A program made the position numbers and the translations under genes. The notes below the pieces were generated by a model that saw only the letters and a program-made list of their open reading frames with translations, did no database searches and had not been told where the DNA came from. Source: an uncultured Ktedonobacteraceae bacterium (GTDB taxonomy: Bacteria > Chloroflexota > Ktedonobacteria > Ktedonobacterales > Ktedonobacteraceae). From it: a stretch of 8,539 nt of DNA. Below are positions 1 through 5,898 of this stretch, piece by piece. The stretch lies in NCBI GenBank assembly GCA_955652655.1, contig CATPCK010000669.1:1-8539 (forward strand), read 5' to 3'. Every line of letters starts with the position of its first letter. Within the stretch, counting starts at the first letter, position 1.

Positions 1-1131
1 GGTCAACTCCAATTCTTGCAGCCACTTGATGTTTCTGAAACCATACCAGCCCGGCAGAAGTGCTCGCACTGGTGCGCCATGCGATTGTGTCAGTGTTTCA
101 CCATTCATTGCATAGGCTAATAATGCGGCCTCAGGCGAGAGGTCCGCGAACGCGAACGGCTCATCGTACTCATCTGCGGCATGAAATACAATCGTGTTGG
201 CATTCGCCATTGGCCGTGCGAGTGATAGCAACGTGGAGATACGAACTCCAGACCAGAGAGCAGTACTCATGAGGTGACCATCTATAGGATTATCTACGCA
301 GCGCAACGTGGCATAGAGGTCGGTGCGCGGTAAAGACAGCAATTGTGAATAGGACAAGGTCAGTGGATTGTCCACCAGGCCCGTAATGCGTAAAGCCCAG
401 TTCTCCGCTAATTGTATTGGGTCCGTAGTATTTTTACTATTCACATAGAAATGCGGCACGGGAGTCACCTCTGCCTCCACTCCATCTACTGGAAAACCTG
501 GCTGGCGTGGCCCTGGCGGTGTAAAAGGAAAGAGCCGGCGTACCTTGTTGCCCAGAGAAAATACCTCTACAGCCAGCGTACTCCATACCTCGTAGGTCGA
601 AAGAGTCAAGAGACCAACTGTGACGAGAGGAGTCCCTAAAAGTGCACGCAGTACTTTTCGGCGGCCAGCTATGCTATCTACAGGACGCCGCCATGTGCGC
701 GTCCAGAGTAATATAGGTGAGAAAAGTACCCCCGCCAACACTGCTGCTATAGCGCTGATCGGCGTCATAGCAGCGCTTCCCAGCCAGATGCCGGCTCCAA
801 CAGCCGTTGCGGCTACCGAAACCCAGCGCAAACGCTTCCTAAATTGCGGCTTTGAATCAAATAAAGGTGGTGCCAAAATACCTACCAGGCCAGCCAGAGG
901 CATAATCAAGGCAATAGCGCCGACCAGTGCCAGCGGGCGAGCAAACGGTCCGAACAGGTTCAACACCATATTTGCAAACGGCACTGGAGTATAGGCATAA
1001 ATAATTTCAATCACCGGCTCCATACATGACGGCTGCCCAAAAGCGGCGCTGAGGAGAAAGGCAGGAAAAAGTGCCAGGGGAACAGCCCATACCCCTGCTT
1101 CGTAGCGTCTGTTTATATCTGGCCAGTTCAT
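1..1131 (-). CDS. Membrane-anchored molybdopterin-dependent oxidoreductase (sulfite oxidase family), C-terminus cut off by window edge
   Basis: The minus strand is open from about 1179 down to base 1 with no stop, so the gene is partial at its 3' end; 377 residues are visible. The N-terminal half has about five hydrophobic helices (residues 12-32, 64-86, 102-121, 122-143, 160-183). After a Pro-rich linker (about 200-215) comes a sulfite-oxidase-type molybdopterin domain: the CVDNPIDGHLMSTALWSGV block holds the cysteine (C278) expected to ligate molybdenum, followed by HGAPVRALLPGWYGFRNIKW (351 onward), the family's cofactor-binding signature. Family knowledge predicts an oxidoreductase active site held at the outer membrane face; the substrate is unknown. 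The start at 1131 was chosen because MNWPDINRRYEAG leads directly into helix 1 and AAAGG lies 11 bases upstream; an in-frame ATG at 1179 has no visible ribosome site. In-frame stops lie just beyond 1179. Confidence 0.88.
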   Translation of the reverse strand, partial: MNWPDINRRYEAGVWAVPLALFPAFLLSAAFGQPSCMEPVIEIIYAYTPVPFANMVLNLFGPFARPLALVGAIALIMPLAGLVGILAPPLFDSKPQFRKRLRWVSVAATAVGAGIWLGSAAMTPISAIAAVLAGVLFSPILLWTRTWRRPVDSIAGRRKVLRALLGTPLVTVGLLTLSTYEVWSTLAVEVFSLGNKVRRLFPFTPPGPRQPGFPVDGVEAEVTPVPHFYVNSKNTTDPIQLAENWALRITGLVDNPLTLSYSQLLSLPRTDLYATLRCVDNPIDGHLMSTALWSGVRISTLLSLARPMANANTIVFHAADEYDEPFAFADLSPEAALLAYAMNGETLTQSHGAPVRALLPGWYGFRNIKWLQELELT

Positions 1132-1244
1132 GTAACGATATGCCTTTACCAAACCGCGCCGTAAAGCCCCTGCATTCATGCACGGGGATATCAGGCGCGC
1201 TGCCCGCAGGCAGTCCCTTTCTTGATGCTATACTGTCTAGTTCT

Positions 1245-1274
1245 ACAGGAACATACCTGTCAATTTATACAGGT
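1245..1274 (-). promoter_or_regulatory. Operator-like repeats around a candidate -10 of the oxidoreductase gene
   Basis: ACCTGT (1255-1260) and ACAGGT (1269-1274) form a perfect 6-bp inverted repeat with an 8-bp spacer. A third half-site, ACAGG, sits at 1245-1249. On the minus strand the spacer includes TATAAA (1269 to 1264), a possible -10 box about 130 bases before the chosen start; a TTGACA at 1263-1258 also exists but has no good partner. The symmetry around a possible -10 fits a repressor site. The seen part is the repeat; the promoter assignment is inference. Confidence 0.3.
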
Positions 1275-1283
1275 AAAAGGCTA

Positions 1284-1320
1284 GTCACATTATCAGTGAC
1301 AGATGTTCTCATTAGTGACA
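1284..1320. repeat. Cluster of GTGAC half-sites
   Basis: GTCAC (1284-1288) and GTGAC (1296-1300) form an inverted repeat with a 7-bp spacer. AGTGACA occurs at 1295-1301 and again at 1314-1320, 19 bp apart, so about two helical turns. The cluster sits just upstream, on the minus strand, of the candidate oxidoreductase promoter. A regulator-binding array is possible but not shown. Confidence 0.3.
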
Positions 1321-1485
1321 CACTTCTGCTTAGTTTCGTAGCACACTCACAACGGAATAGTGTTTCGCTGGGTTCTGTCGTAAACCGCTTCGACGGGTAA
1401 AAACACTAGTGTGATTTGTATTGTGTGCAGTTCGCTTGAGCATGGCAGCGCATACCACCTCTATGTGAGAACTGAAACACTTCTA

Positions 1486-1558
1486 GATTGCAGTGGGACA
1501 ACACTGCATCGGTGCGAAACCGTAGAAGCCCTCGCCTTCAGCCGTAGGGAGTTGTCAC
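1486..1558 (+). mobile_element. Orphan IS200/IS605-type right end with omega-RNA-like tail (remnant)
   Basis: Three hairpins follow one another: TGCAGTG/CACTGCA (1489-1495 with 1502-1508, 6-nt loop), CGGT/ACCG (1510-1513 with 1519-1522, GCGAA loop) and CCCTCG/CGTAGGG (1529-1534 with 1543-1549, one bulged base). The stretch from GAAGCCCTCG through CCTTCAGCCGTAGGGAG to TTGTCAC matches, by my recollection, the form of the 3' end of TnpB-associated omega-RNAs and right ends of IS200/IS605 elements (a GAAGC...CTTTAGTCG...GAG-like hairpin, as in ISDra2). No TnpB zinc finger, RuvC motif or TnpA is visible upstream, so this would be a solo end or a relic. If it is an omega-RNA tail, the sequence after about 1558 would occupy the guide position. 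Family assignment is from memory; the hairpins are seen directly. Confidence 0.5.
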
Positions 1559-1636
1559 AATCCCATTTCTTATTTTTACTACTATAGGTGCTACGTCAAT
1601 GGGAAGATAAAAGCAGCGTTCTCTCTTTGCACTTTG

Positions 1637-1645
1637 TGCTATACT
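1637..1645 (+). promoter_or_regulatory. Extended -10 promoter for the FabG-like gene
   Basis: TG-C-TATACT at 1637-1645 matches an extended -10 element, with five of six hexamer bases agreeing with TATAAT. No good -35 box is present at the right distance, which extended -10 promoters can tolerate. Transcription would start near 1652 and give a leader of about 57 nt. A CTCCT at 1677-1681 could pair with the AGGAG of the ribosome site at 1696-1700. Confidence 0.45.
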
Positions 1646-1708
1646 ACAACATCGGATTGGGTTGGGTAAGGAAAAACTCCTGAGAAGAACTCCTAAGGAG
1701 AGAACGAT

Positions 1709-2476
1709 ATGACCAGCGAACAGCATTTACCACTAGCGGGTAAAGTCGCCTTAATCACGGGCAGCAGCCAGGGTATTGGCCTGGCAACTGCACAACGTCT
1801 TGCAAGGAATGGGGCCGATATCGTCATTAACTATCGTAGTAATGCCACAGGTGCCGAGGTCGCTAAAGCCACTATCGAAGAATTAGGAAGGCGTTGCGTT
1901 GCTATAAAGGCTGACGTCAGCCAGGAAGAGGATGTTGCTCGGCTCTTCGCGGAAGCAAATCAATCACTTAGCGCTATCACCATTCTTGTTAACAACGCGG
2001 GAACCACGCGTGACAAACTTATACTACAGATGACACTTGCCGACTTTGAGCATGTGATCGATAGTAACTTGCGCTCAGCATTCCTCTGTACAAGAGCCGC
2101 TCTCCGGGGAATGATGAAGGCACGCTGGGGACGTATCGTCAATGTCTCATCCGTCGCGGGCCTGCTAGGGTCGACGGGCCAGGCAAACTATGCAGCATCG
2201 AAAGCGGCCATCATAGCACTAACCCTCAGTACCGCACGCGAAATGGCCAGCCGCAATATTACCGCCAATGCTATCGCCCCGGGCTTCATACCAACGGAAC
2301 TGACCTCTTCGCTGTCAGAGCAACAGCGCGATTTCATTCTTAGCTCTACACCGCTAGGTCGCTTTGGCAGCACTGAGGAAGTAGCAGCAGCTATCAGTTT
2401 CCTTTGCTCTCCAGAAGCAGGTTACATAACGGGACAGGTCCTCTGTGTCGATGGCGGTATGGCAATCCATATCTAA
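1709..2476 (+). CDS. FabG-like short-chain dehydrogenase/reductase (3-oxoacyl-ACP reductase type)
   Basis: A 255-residue classical SDR, the usual length for FabG. It has the cofactor loop TGSSQGIG (residues 17-24), the NNAG motif (95-98), the catalytic tetrad N120, S148, Y161 and K165 (YAASK), the PGFIPTE segment after it (191-197), and the C-terminal GQVLCVDGG (242-250). An arginine at 43 after the second strand (NYRS) favours NADPH, as in FabG. The family reduces 3-oxoacyl-ACP or related ketones with NADPH in the cytoplasm. The start is supported by AAGGAG at 1695-1700, 8 bases before the ATG. The methyltransferase gene follows after 84 bp in the same direction without an obvious terminator, so they are probably co-transcribed. 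Housekeeping fatty-acid reduction cannot be told from a specialised ketoreductase role by sequence; the absence of other fab genes nearby favours the latter. Confidence 0.9.
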   Translation: MTSEQHLPLAGKVALITGSSQGIGLATAQRLARNGADIVINYRSNATGAEVAKATIEELGRRCVAIKADVSQEEDVARLFAEANQSLSAITILVNNAGTTRDKLILQMTLADFEHVIDSNLRSAFLCTRAALRGMMKARWGRIVNVSSVAGLLGSTGQANYAASKAAIIALTLSTAREMASRNITANAIAPGFIPTELTSSLSEQQRDFILSSTPLGRFGSTEEVAAAISFLCSPEAGYITGQVLCVDGGMAIHI

Positions 2477-2560
2477 CTACATGATAAAGAAGTGAAACAA
2501 AATGGGAGATTCTGGTCTCTAAAACGATAAACTATCTAACGTTAAAGGAGGTATGCATCG

Positions 2561-3418
2561 ATGGGGTTGACGGAAACAGAGGAAACCAACAAATTCACAT
2601 TTGAGGCATTCGCAGCACACCCATTTTACACAGAAGTCAATCGTACCCTGGTACAGCAGGCTCTTGCCCACCTCTCATCTCGACCAATTGAAAATCCAAT
2701 CACAATTGTAGACATGGCCTGTGGAACAGGTGCTGTCACGCGGCTGATCGCGGAGGAAATGGCACACCAGGGAAGACAGGTACACCTTATCGGCGTAGAT
2801 CCATCCGCGGAGGCTCTGCGACATGCCCAGAAAGGCATGGAAGGCATTGGCGTGAAAGCAGAATTCATCCAGGGAGATGCGGATGACCTTCCTAGCATCG
2901 TCCACGATGTAGACATGGCTTTCTTTTGCAATGCCATCCACCTTGTTCCCGACAAAAACTCAGCATTTCAACGCATGGCGTCAATACTCGCTCCTGGTGG
3001 CATCTTTGCTTGTAACAGCGCTTTCTATGAGGGCACCTATGTCGTAGGAACCGAACGATTTTATCGACTATGGACACGGCGCGCAGTTAGCTGGTTACGT
3101 AAAGAACATCCAGATGTACACTTGTCACGCGAAGCGAAGGCGATAGCTATGCAATGGCTAACACCAGAGGAATATGTTGATTCGCTCAAGCAAACTGGTT
3201 TCAATAAGGTCGAAACGACGAACCAGGATGTTCTTATCTCGTTAGATGCCTGGAGAGATCTGGGTCAATACTGGCTCTTCATTGAAGGCGCTCTGCCGGG
3301 AGTCCCCCTGGCGCTCGGGGCTTCAGCGCTCGAAAATGCAGTTTACCAGGCCGGGCAGGAATTGGGCCTGACAGAAGTAGCGCGCACCTGGTTACAAATC
3401 ATTGCAACAAAGGCATAA
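2561..3418 (+). CDS. Class I SAM-dependent methyltransferase, substrate unknown
   Basis: The 285-residue protein has a class I methyltransferase core. Motif I is VDMACGTGAVT (50-60), the acidic residue after strand 2 that would bind the ribose is D80 (GVDPS), GDADDLP (105-111) gives the adenine-contacting acid, and LAPGG (143-147) is the typical post-I block. Residues from about 155 to 285 form a longer substrate-side and C-terminal region rich in Trp and Tyr (RLWTRRAVSWLR, DLGQYWLF), suggesting a small-molecule substrate. The start has an excellent ribosome site, AAAGGAGGT at 2544-2551, 9 bases upstream. An out-of-frame ATG at 2554 opens a five-codon frame that overlaps the start and ends at 2571. 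It lies behind the FabG-like gene, so the pair may reduce and methylate the same metabolite; that is inference. Confidence 0.85.
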   Translation: MGLTETEETNKFTFEAFAAHPFYTEVNRTLVQQALAHLSSRPIENPITIVDMACGTGAVTRLIAEEMAHQGRQVHLIGVDPSAEALRHAQKGMEGIGVKAEFIQGDADDLPSIVHDVDMAFFCNAIHLVPDKNSAFQRMASILAPGGIFACNSAFYEGTYVVGTERFYRLWTRRAVSWLRKEHPDVHLSREAKAIAMQWLTPEEYVDSLKQTGFNKVETTNQDVLISLDAWRDLGQYWLFIEGALPGVPLALGASALENAVYQAGQELGLTEVARTWLQIIATKA

Positions 3419-3433
3419 GAACACTGGAACCCT

Positions 3434-3461
3434 CCTTTGTGTTACAATAAATACACAAGGG
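3434..3461 (+). promoter_or_regulatory. Extended -10 promoter embedded in an inverted repeat
   Basis: TG-T-TACAAT at 3440-3448 is a good extended -10 element for the membrane-protein gene. It is bracketed by TTGTGT (3437-3442) and ACACAA (3453-3458), a perfect 6-bp inverted repeat with 10-bp spacer; the arms extend to 9 bp (3434-3442 with 3453-3461) with one T-G pair. A repressor bound here would cover the -10 box. The same sequence could instead form a weak RNA hairpin ending the upstream operon, but no T-run follows it. Confidence 0.45.
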
Positions 3462-3523
3462 TCTCTGCTGAGAGCTACCTTGAAGCAATCATAATAATCC
3501 TTGTTTCATAGGAGTCAACGCGC

Positions 3524-4345
3524 ATGCAATGGGCTGTCGCTATAGCTGCATTTCTCGCCTCCGCCGTTGAATTTGTCGAGGCATTTACCATCGTTCTTGT
3601 AGTTGGAGTAACTATTAACTGGCGCAGTGCGTTAGCAGGCGCTTTTGCAGCTGCGGCTACCCTTGCCCTGATTGTTGCCACGCTTGGAGTGGCACTGGTT
3701 CGATATGTACCCATCGACGTTTTACGCCTCGTCGTGGGGATCATTCTCATACTTTTCGGTCTGAAATGGCTCAAAAAGGCTATCCTGCGCTACAGTGGAC
3801 TCAAGGCCATCCACGATGAAGAGGCGATATTTGAAGAGACGCGGGCCGAATTGCGCGCACGTGGTGAAATAATCACTCCCCGCTTTGAACCCTTCGGAGT
3901 AATTCTCTCCTACAAATCCGTCCTCCTCGAAGGACTTGAAGTCGCTTTCATCGTGATTACCTTCGGCAGCAGTTCAGCAACGAACGTATGTAACAATGTC
4001 TGCGGCATTAACTCGGCGGCAATCGGGGCAGCCGTTGCCGGGGTATTGGTGATCATTGCCGGGGCGGTGATACGCGCGCCACTGACGAAAGTACCAGAAA
4101 ATACGCTGAAGTTCGTGGTGGGTATAATGCTGGCCTCATTTGGTACCTTCTGGGCGGGTGAAGGATTCCTTGTGAGCTGGCCTGGCGCAGATGCCTTTAT
4201 CCTCGTCCTGGTAGTCATCTACCTCCTGGCCTCTTTTCTACTGGTTACATACCTCAAGTCATACAAACAGCGCCGCCTGGCCTCGTCCGAAGCAGGCACT
4301 ATCTCACCAGTTTCAGCAGAGAAGCACGAGGAGGTGCATCCATGA
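3524..4345 (+). CDS. Internally duplicated multi-pass membrane protein with two ExxE motifs (COG4280-like, putative transporter)
   Basis: The 273-residue protein is almost entirely hydrophobic helices and contains two repeats. Repeat 1 (about 13-87) has EFVEAFTIVLVVG with E16 and E19, then SALAGAFAAAA, then PIDVLRLVVGIILILFGLKW. Repeat 2 (about 133-215) has LLEGLEVAFIVITFG with E136 and E139, then AAIGAAVAG, then PENTLKFVVGIMLASFGTFW. A charged cytosolic-looking stretch (91-125) links them and a polar tail follows residue 245. Paired acidic motifs in duplicated membrane halves are known from cation carriers such as the Gdt1/UPF0016 and Ftr1 families, so cation transport is a reasonable but unproven guess. 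Repeat 2 also carries C156 and C160 (CNNVC), absent from repeat 1. AGGAG at 3510-3514 is 9 bases from the ATG. The next gene overlaps by 4 bp. The COG4280 label is recalled, not searched. Confidence 0.8.
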   Translation: MQWAVAIAAFLASAVEFVEAFTIVLVVGVTINWRSALAGAFAAAATLALIVATLGVALVRYVPIDVLRLVVGIILILFGLKWLKKAILRYSGLKAIHDEEAIFEETRAELRARGEIITPRFEPFGVILSYKSVLLEGLEVAFIVITFGSSSATNVCNNVCGINSAAIGAAVAGVLVIIAGAVIRAPLTKVPENTLKFVVGIMLASFGTFWAGEGFLVSWPGADAFILVLVVIYLLASFLLVTYLKSYKQRRLASSEAGTISPVSAEKHEEVHP

Positions 4346-4548
4346 AAGTAATCAAAGCCATCTACAACTTTCTTGTTGGAGATATGATCATCCTGGTTGG
4401 TATTCTTCTCGTCGTGCTTCTGCTGGCTTTAATTGCTAACGTCGCGGCCTTGTCACCGCTTCGAGTAATATCAGGCCCCATTCTAATTATTGCGGTACTC
4501 GGCGTGCTCACCGCTACCCTCTTACGCGAGGCAAGAGCGCAAAAGTAG
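4342..4548 (+). CDS. Small two-helix membrane protein coupled to the upstream transporter-like gene
   Basis: A 68-residue protein with two membrane helices (about 12-34, LVGDMIILVGILLVVLLL onward, and about 42-61, VISGPILIIAVLGVLTATLL) and a short basic tail (REARAQK). Its ATG overlaps the stop of the preceding gene in an ATGA junction, and a strong ribosome site (GAGGAGGTG, 4328-4336) lies inside the end of that gene, so translation is probably coupled and the products made together. This points to an accessory subunit of the same membrane complex. I do not recognise a named family. The strong terminator 30 bases after the stop closes the unit. Confidence 0.75.
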   Translation: MKVIKAIYNFLVGDMIILVGILLVVLLLALIANVAALSPLRVISGPILIIAVLGVLTATLLREARAQK

Positions 4549-4577
4549 AGCCTATTCTTCACCGCTACATTGAGAAG

Positions 4578-4624
4578 AAAAGAGTTGGTTGGAGCGCATA
4601 GTGTTTTTCCAACCAACTCTTTTT
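4578..4624 (+). terminator. Strong intrinsic terminator after the membrane-protein pair
   Basis: AAAAGAGTTGGTTGG (4578-4592) pairs perfectly with CCAACCAACTCTTTT (4609-4623 or 4624), giving a stem of about 15 bp with a 16-nt loop, ending in a run of five T. The A-run on the left arm means it could also act on minus-strand transcripts. It ends the unit 3524-4548 and isolates the next gene. Confidence 0.9.
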
Positions 4625-4652
4625 ATGTATTTACTGGAAATCAACGTCCTTC

Positions 4653-4675
4653 ACATCAACCGCTCCAATTGATGT
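4653..4675. promoter_or_regulatory. Operator-like inverted repeat ahead of the anchored SDR gene
   Basis: ACATCAA (4653-4659) and TTGATGT (4669-4675) are perfect 7-bp inverted arms with a 9-bp spacer. The site lies 25 bp upstream of the candidate extended -10, a position suited to an activator or a repressor. No binding protein can be named. Confidence 0.35.
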
Positions 4676-4699
4676 ACTTGCTATACCTATATACTCTCA

Positions 4700-4708
4700 T
4701 GCTATATA
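4700..4708 (+). promoter_or_regulatory. Candidate extended -10 promoter of the anchored SDR gene
   Basis: TG-C-TATATA at 4700-4708 has the extended TGn motif; TTGCTA (4678-4683) is a weak -35 at 19 bp. Another possible -10, TATACT, is at 4690-4695 with TTGATG 15 bp upstream. Transcription from the first would begin near 4715, right at the leader hairpins. Confidence 0.35.
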
Positions 4709-4715
4709 TCTCGAT

Positions 4716-4744
4716 AGATGAAAAACATCTCAACCCTTGAGATG
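4716..4744 (+). promoter_or_regulatory. Two mutually exclusive leader hairpins
   Basis: AGATG (4716-4720) can pair with CATCT (4726-4730) across five A. The same CATCT, extended to CATCTCAA (4726-4733), pairs perfectly with TTGAGATG (4737-4744) around a CCC loop. Only one can form at a time. They occupy the expected first 30 nt of the SDR transcript, 40 bases before its start. Without a T-run they are not a terminator; a switch or an mRNA-protecting 5' hairpin is possible. Confidence 0.4.
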
Positions 4745-4784
4745 GATAAAAGTAGATAAAAATCTTACTGAGAGTAGTTTAAAA

Positions 4785-5840
4785 ATGATGGGAGAAACAC
4801 CTTTGATAGGTTCAACAGGCTTTAGCATGGAACGCCTGGCATTAGCCGCGGCAGGTATTGGATTAATCGTAGCAGGCTCCAGGCTGTTACAGCGTAAACG
4901 CGCGGACTTACAAGGACAGGTGGTACTAATCACCGGTAGTTCGCGCGGTTTAGGGTTAGCTCTCGCTGAAGAATTCGCTCAAAAGGGAGCGCGATTGGTG
5001 ATCTGTGCGCGAAATACCCGAGAGCTTGAACAGGCGCGGCACATGCTTGCCCAGCAGGGGACGGAAGTTCTGGCCATCCAGTGTGACGTTACCGATCGTG
5101 AGCAAGTTCGGCAAATGATAGATCATGCTACAGAACATTACGGACAGGTAGACGTTCTGGTCAACAATGCAGGCATTATCTCGGCGGGACCGCTGCAAAC
5201 GCTGACACAGGAAGATTTTACAGAGTCAATGGATATCATTTTCTGGGGCACATACAATACAACGATGGAAACATTACCCCAGATGCTGCAAAGAAAAAAC
5301 GGGCGAATCACTAATATAGCCTCCATTGGCGGTAAAGTGAGTGTGCCACACCTGCTTCCATACGCAAGCGCAAAATTTGCGGTTGTCGGCTTTTCGGAGG
5401 GTCTGCACGCCGAACTGGCTAAAGATGGCATCGCAGTAGTTACTGTCGCGCCTGGTCTGATGCGCACTGGTTCACATATCAATGCGTTCATGAAAGGCAG
5501 TAAACACCGGGAAGAGTATACAGCGTTTACGTTGCTTGATACGCTACCATTCACTTCGATAAGTGCCAGAAGAGCCGCGCGACAGATTGTTTCCGCAACT
5601 CAACGAGGGAGCGCAGAAGTCATTATTAGCGTACAAGCGCAGCTCCTGGCGCGTTTTCATGGCCTATTTCCTGGGATTACCGCAGATATCCTGGGGGTGA
5701 CTGATCGCCTCTTGCCAAGTAGCCAGGGGCAAGGCACAGATCGTTATAGTGGAAAAGAAAGCGAAACAGCAGTGACCAGGTCGTTCTTAACAGCACTAGG
5801 TCAGAAAGCAGTAAAAACATATAACCAGACCACTGTCTGA
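4785..5840 (+). CDS. Membrane-anchored short-chain dehydrogenase/reductase
   Basis: A 351-residue SDR (numbered from 4785). A hydrophobic N-terminal helix (about 18-35, LALAAAGIGLIVAGSRLL) followed by QRKR suggests a membrane anchor with the enzyme in the cytoplasm. The Rossmann core has TGSSRGLG (50-57), DVTD (101-104), NNAG (127-130) and the active site S180, Y193 and K197 (YASAK), with PG at 223-224. R76 after strand 2 (CARN) is compatible with NADP(H). After about 260 comes an SDR tail (ARRAARQIVSATQRG...) longer than FabG's, as in SDRs that act on lipids or sterol-like ketones; the substrate is unknown. ATG 4785 (or the adjacent 4788) is preferred, with GAGAG at 4770-4774; a TTG at 4737 is in frame but lies inside a leader hairpin without a ribosome site. 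Confidence 0.85.
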   Translation: MMGETPLIGSTGFSMERLALAAAGIGLIVAGSRLLQRKRADLQGQVVLITGSSRGLGLALAEEFAQKGARLVICARNTRELEQARHMLAQQGTEVLAIQCDVTDREQVRQMIDHATEHYGQVDVLVNNAGIISAGPLQTLTQEDFTESMDIIFWGTYNTTMETLPQMLQRKNGRITNIASIGGKVSVPHLLPYASAKFAVVGFSEGLHAELAKDGIAVVTVAPGLMRTGSHINAFMKGSKHREEYTAFTLLDTLPFTSISARRAARQIVSATQRGSAEVIISVQAQLLARFHGLFPGITADILGVTDRLLPSSQGQGTDRYSGKESETAVTRSFLTALGQKAVKTYNQTTV

Positions 5841-5890
5841 GGGTTGCAATATCGGGAAGAAGCAGGGGTCCGGGAGTCGGCCGCACTGTT

Positions 5891-5898
5891 TATGACGT
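5891..5898. repeat. Left target-site duplication TATGACGT
   Basis: TATGACGT directly abuts the left inverted repeat of the element and recurs exactly at 6052-6059, directly abutting the right one. Perfect 8-bp copies indicate a fairly recent insertion. Confidence 0.85.

Larger units (their letters stand above)
1132..1708. other. 577-bp non-coding region between divergent genes
   Basis: No convincing protein is encoded here. The open frames that cross it are antisense to the oxidoreductase or short and featureless. It holds the likely control region of the oxidoreductase (about 1245-1320), a perfect 10-bp palindrome ACACTAGTGT at 1403-1412, an orphan IS200/IS605-like right end (about 1486-1558), and the promoter and ribosome site of the FabG-like gene (1637-1700). 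Confidence 0.75.

Noticed and set aside
620..994. Open frame of 124 codons on the plus strand
   Set aside because: It is antisense to the membrane half of the oxidoreductase, whose minus-strand translation matches its family clearly; the plus-strand product has no recognisable feature.
1071..1400. Open frame of 109 codons on the plus strand across the divergent control region
   Set aside because: It overlaps the oxidoreductase start, has no ribosome site and no recognisable sequence character.
1414..1563. Possible TnpB C-terminal coding remnant running into the IS605-like end
   Set aside because: A frame reading ...CETVEALAFSRRELSQ exists, but no zinc-finger CxxC pairs or RuvC motif precede it, so I cannot call a pseudogene.
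4737..4784. TTG start giving 16 extra residues to the anchored SDR
   Set aside because: The codon is buried in a perfect 8-bp hairpin and lacks a ribosome site; ATG 4785 is better.
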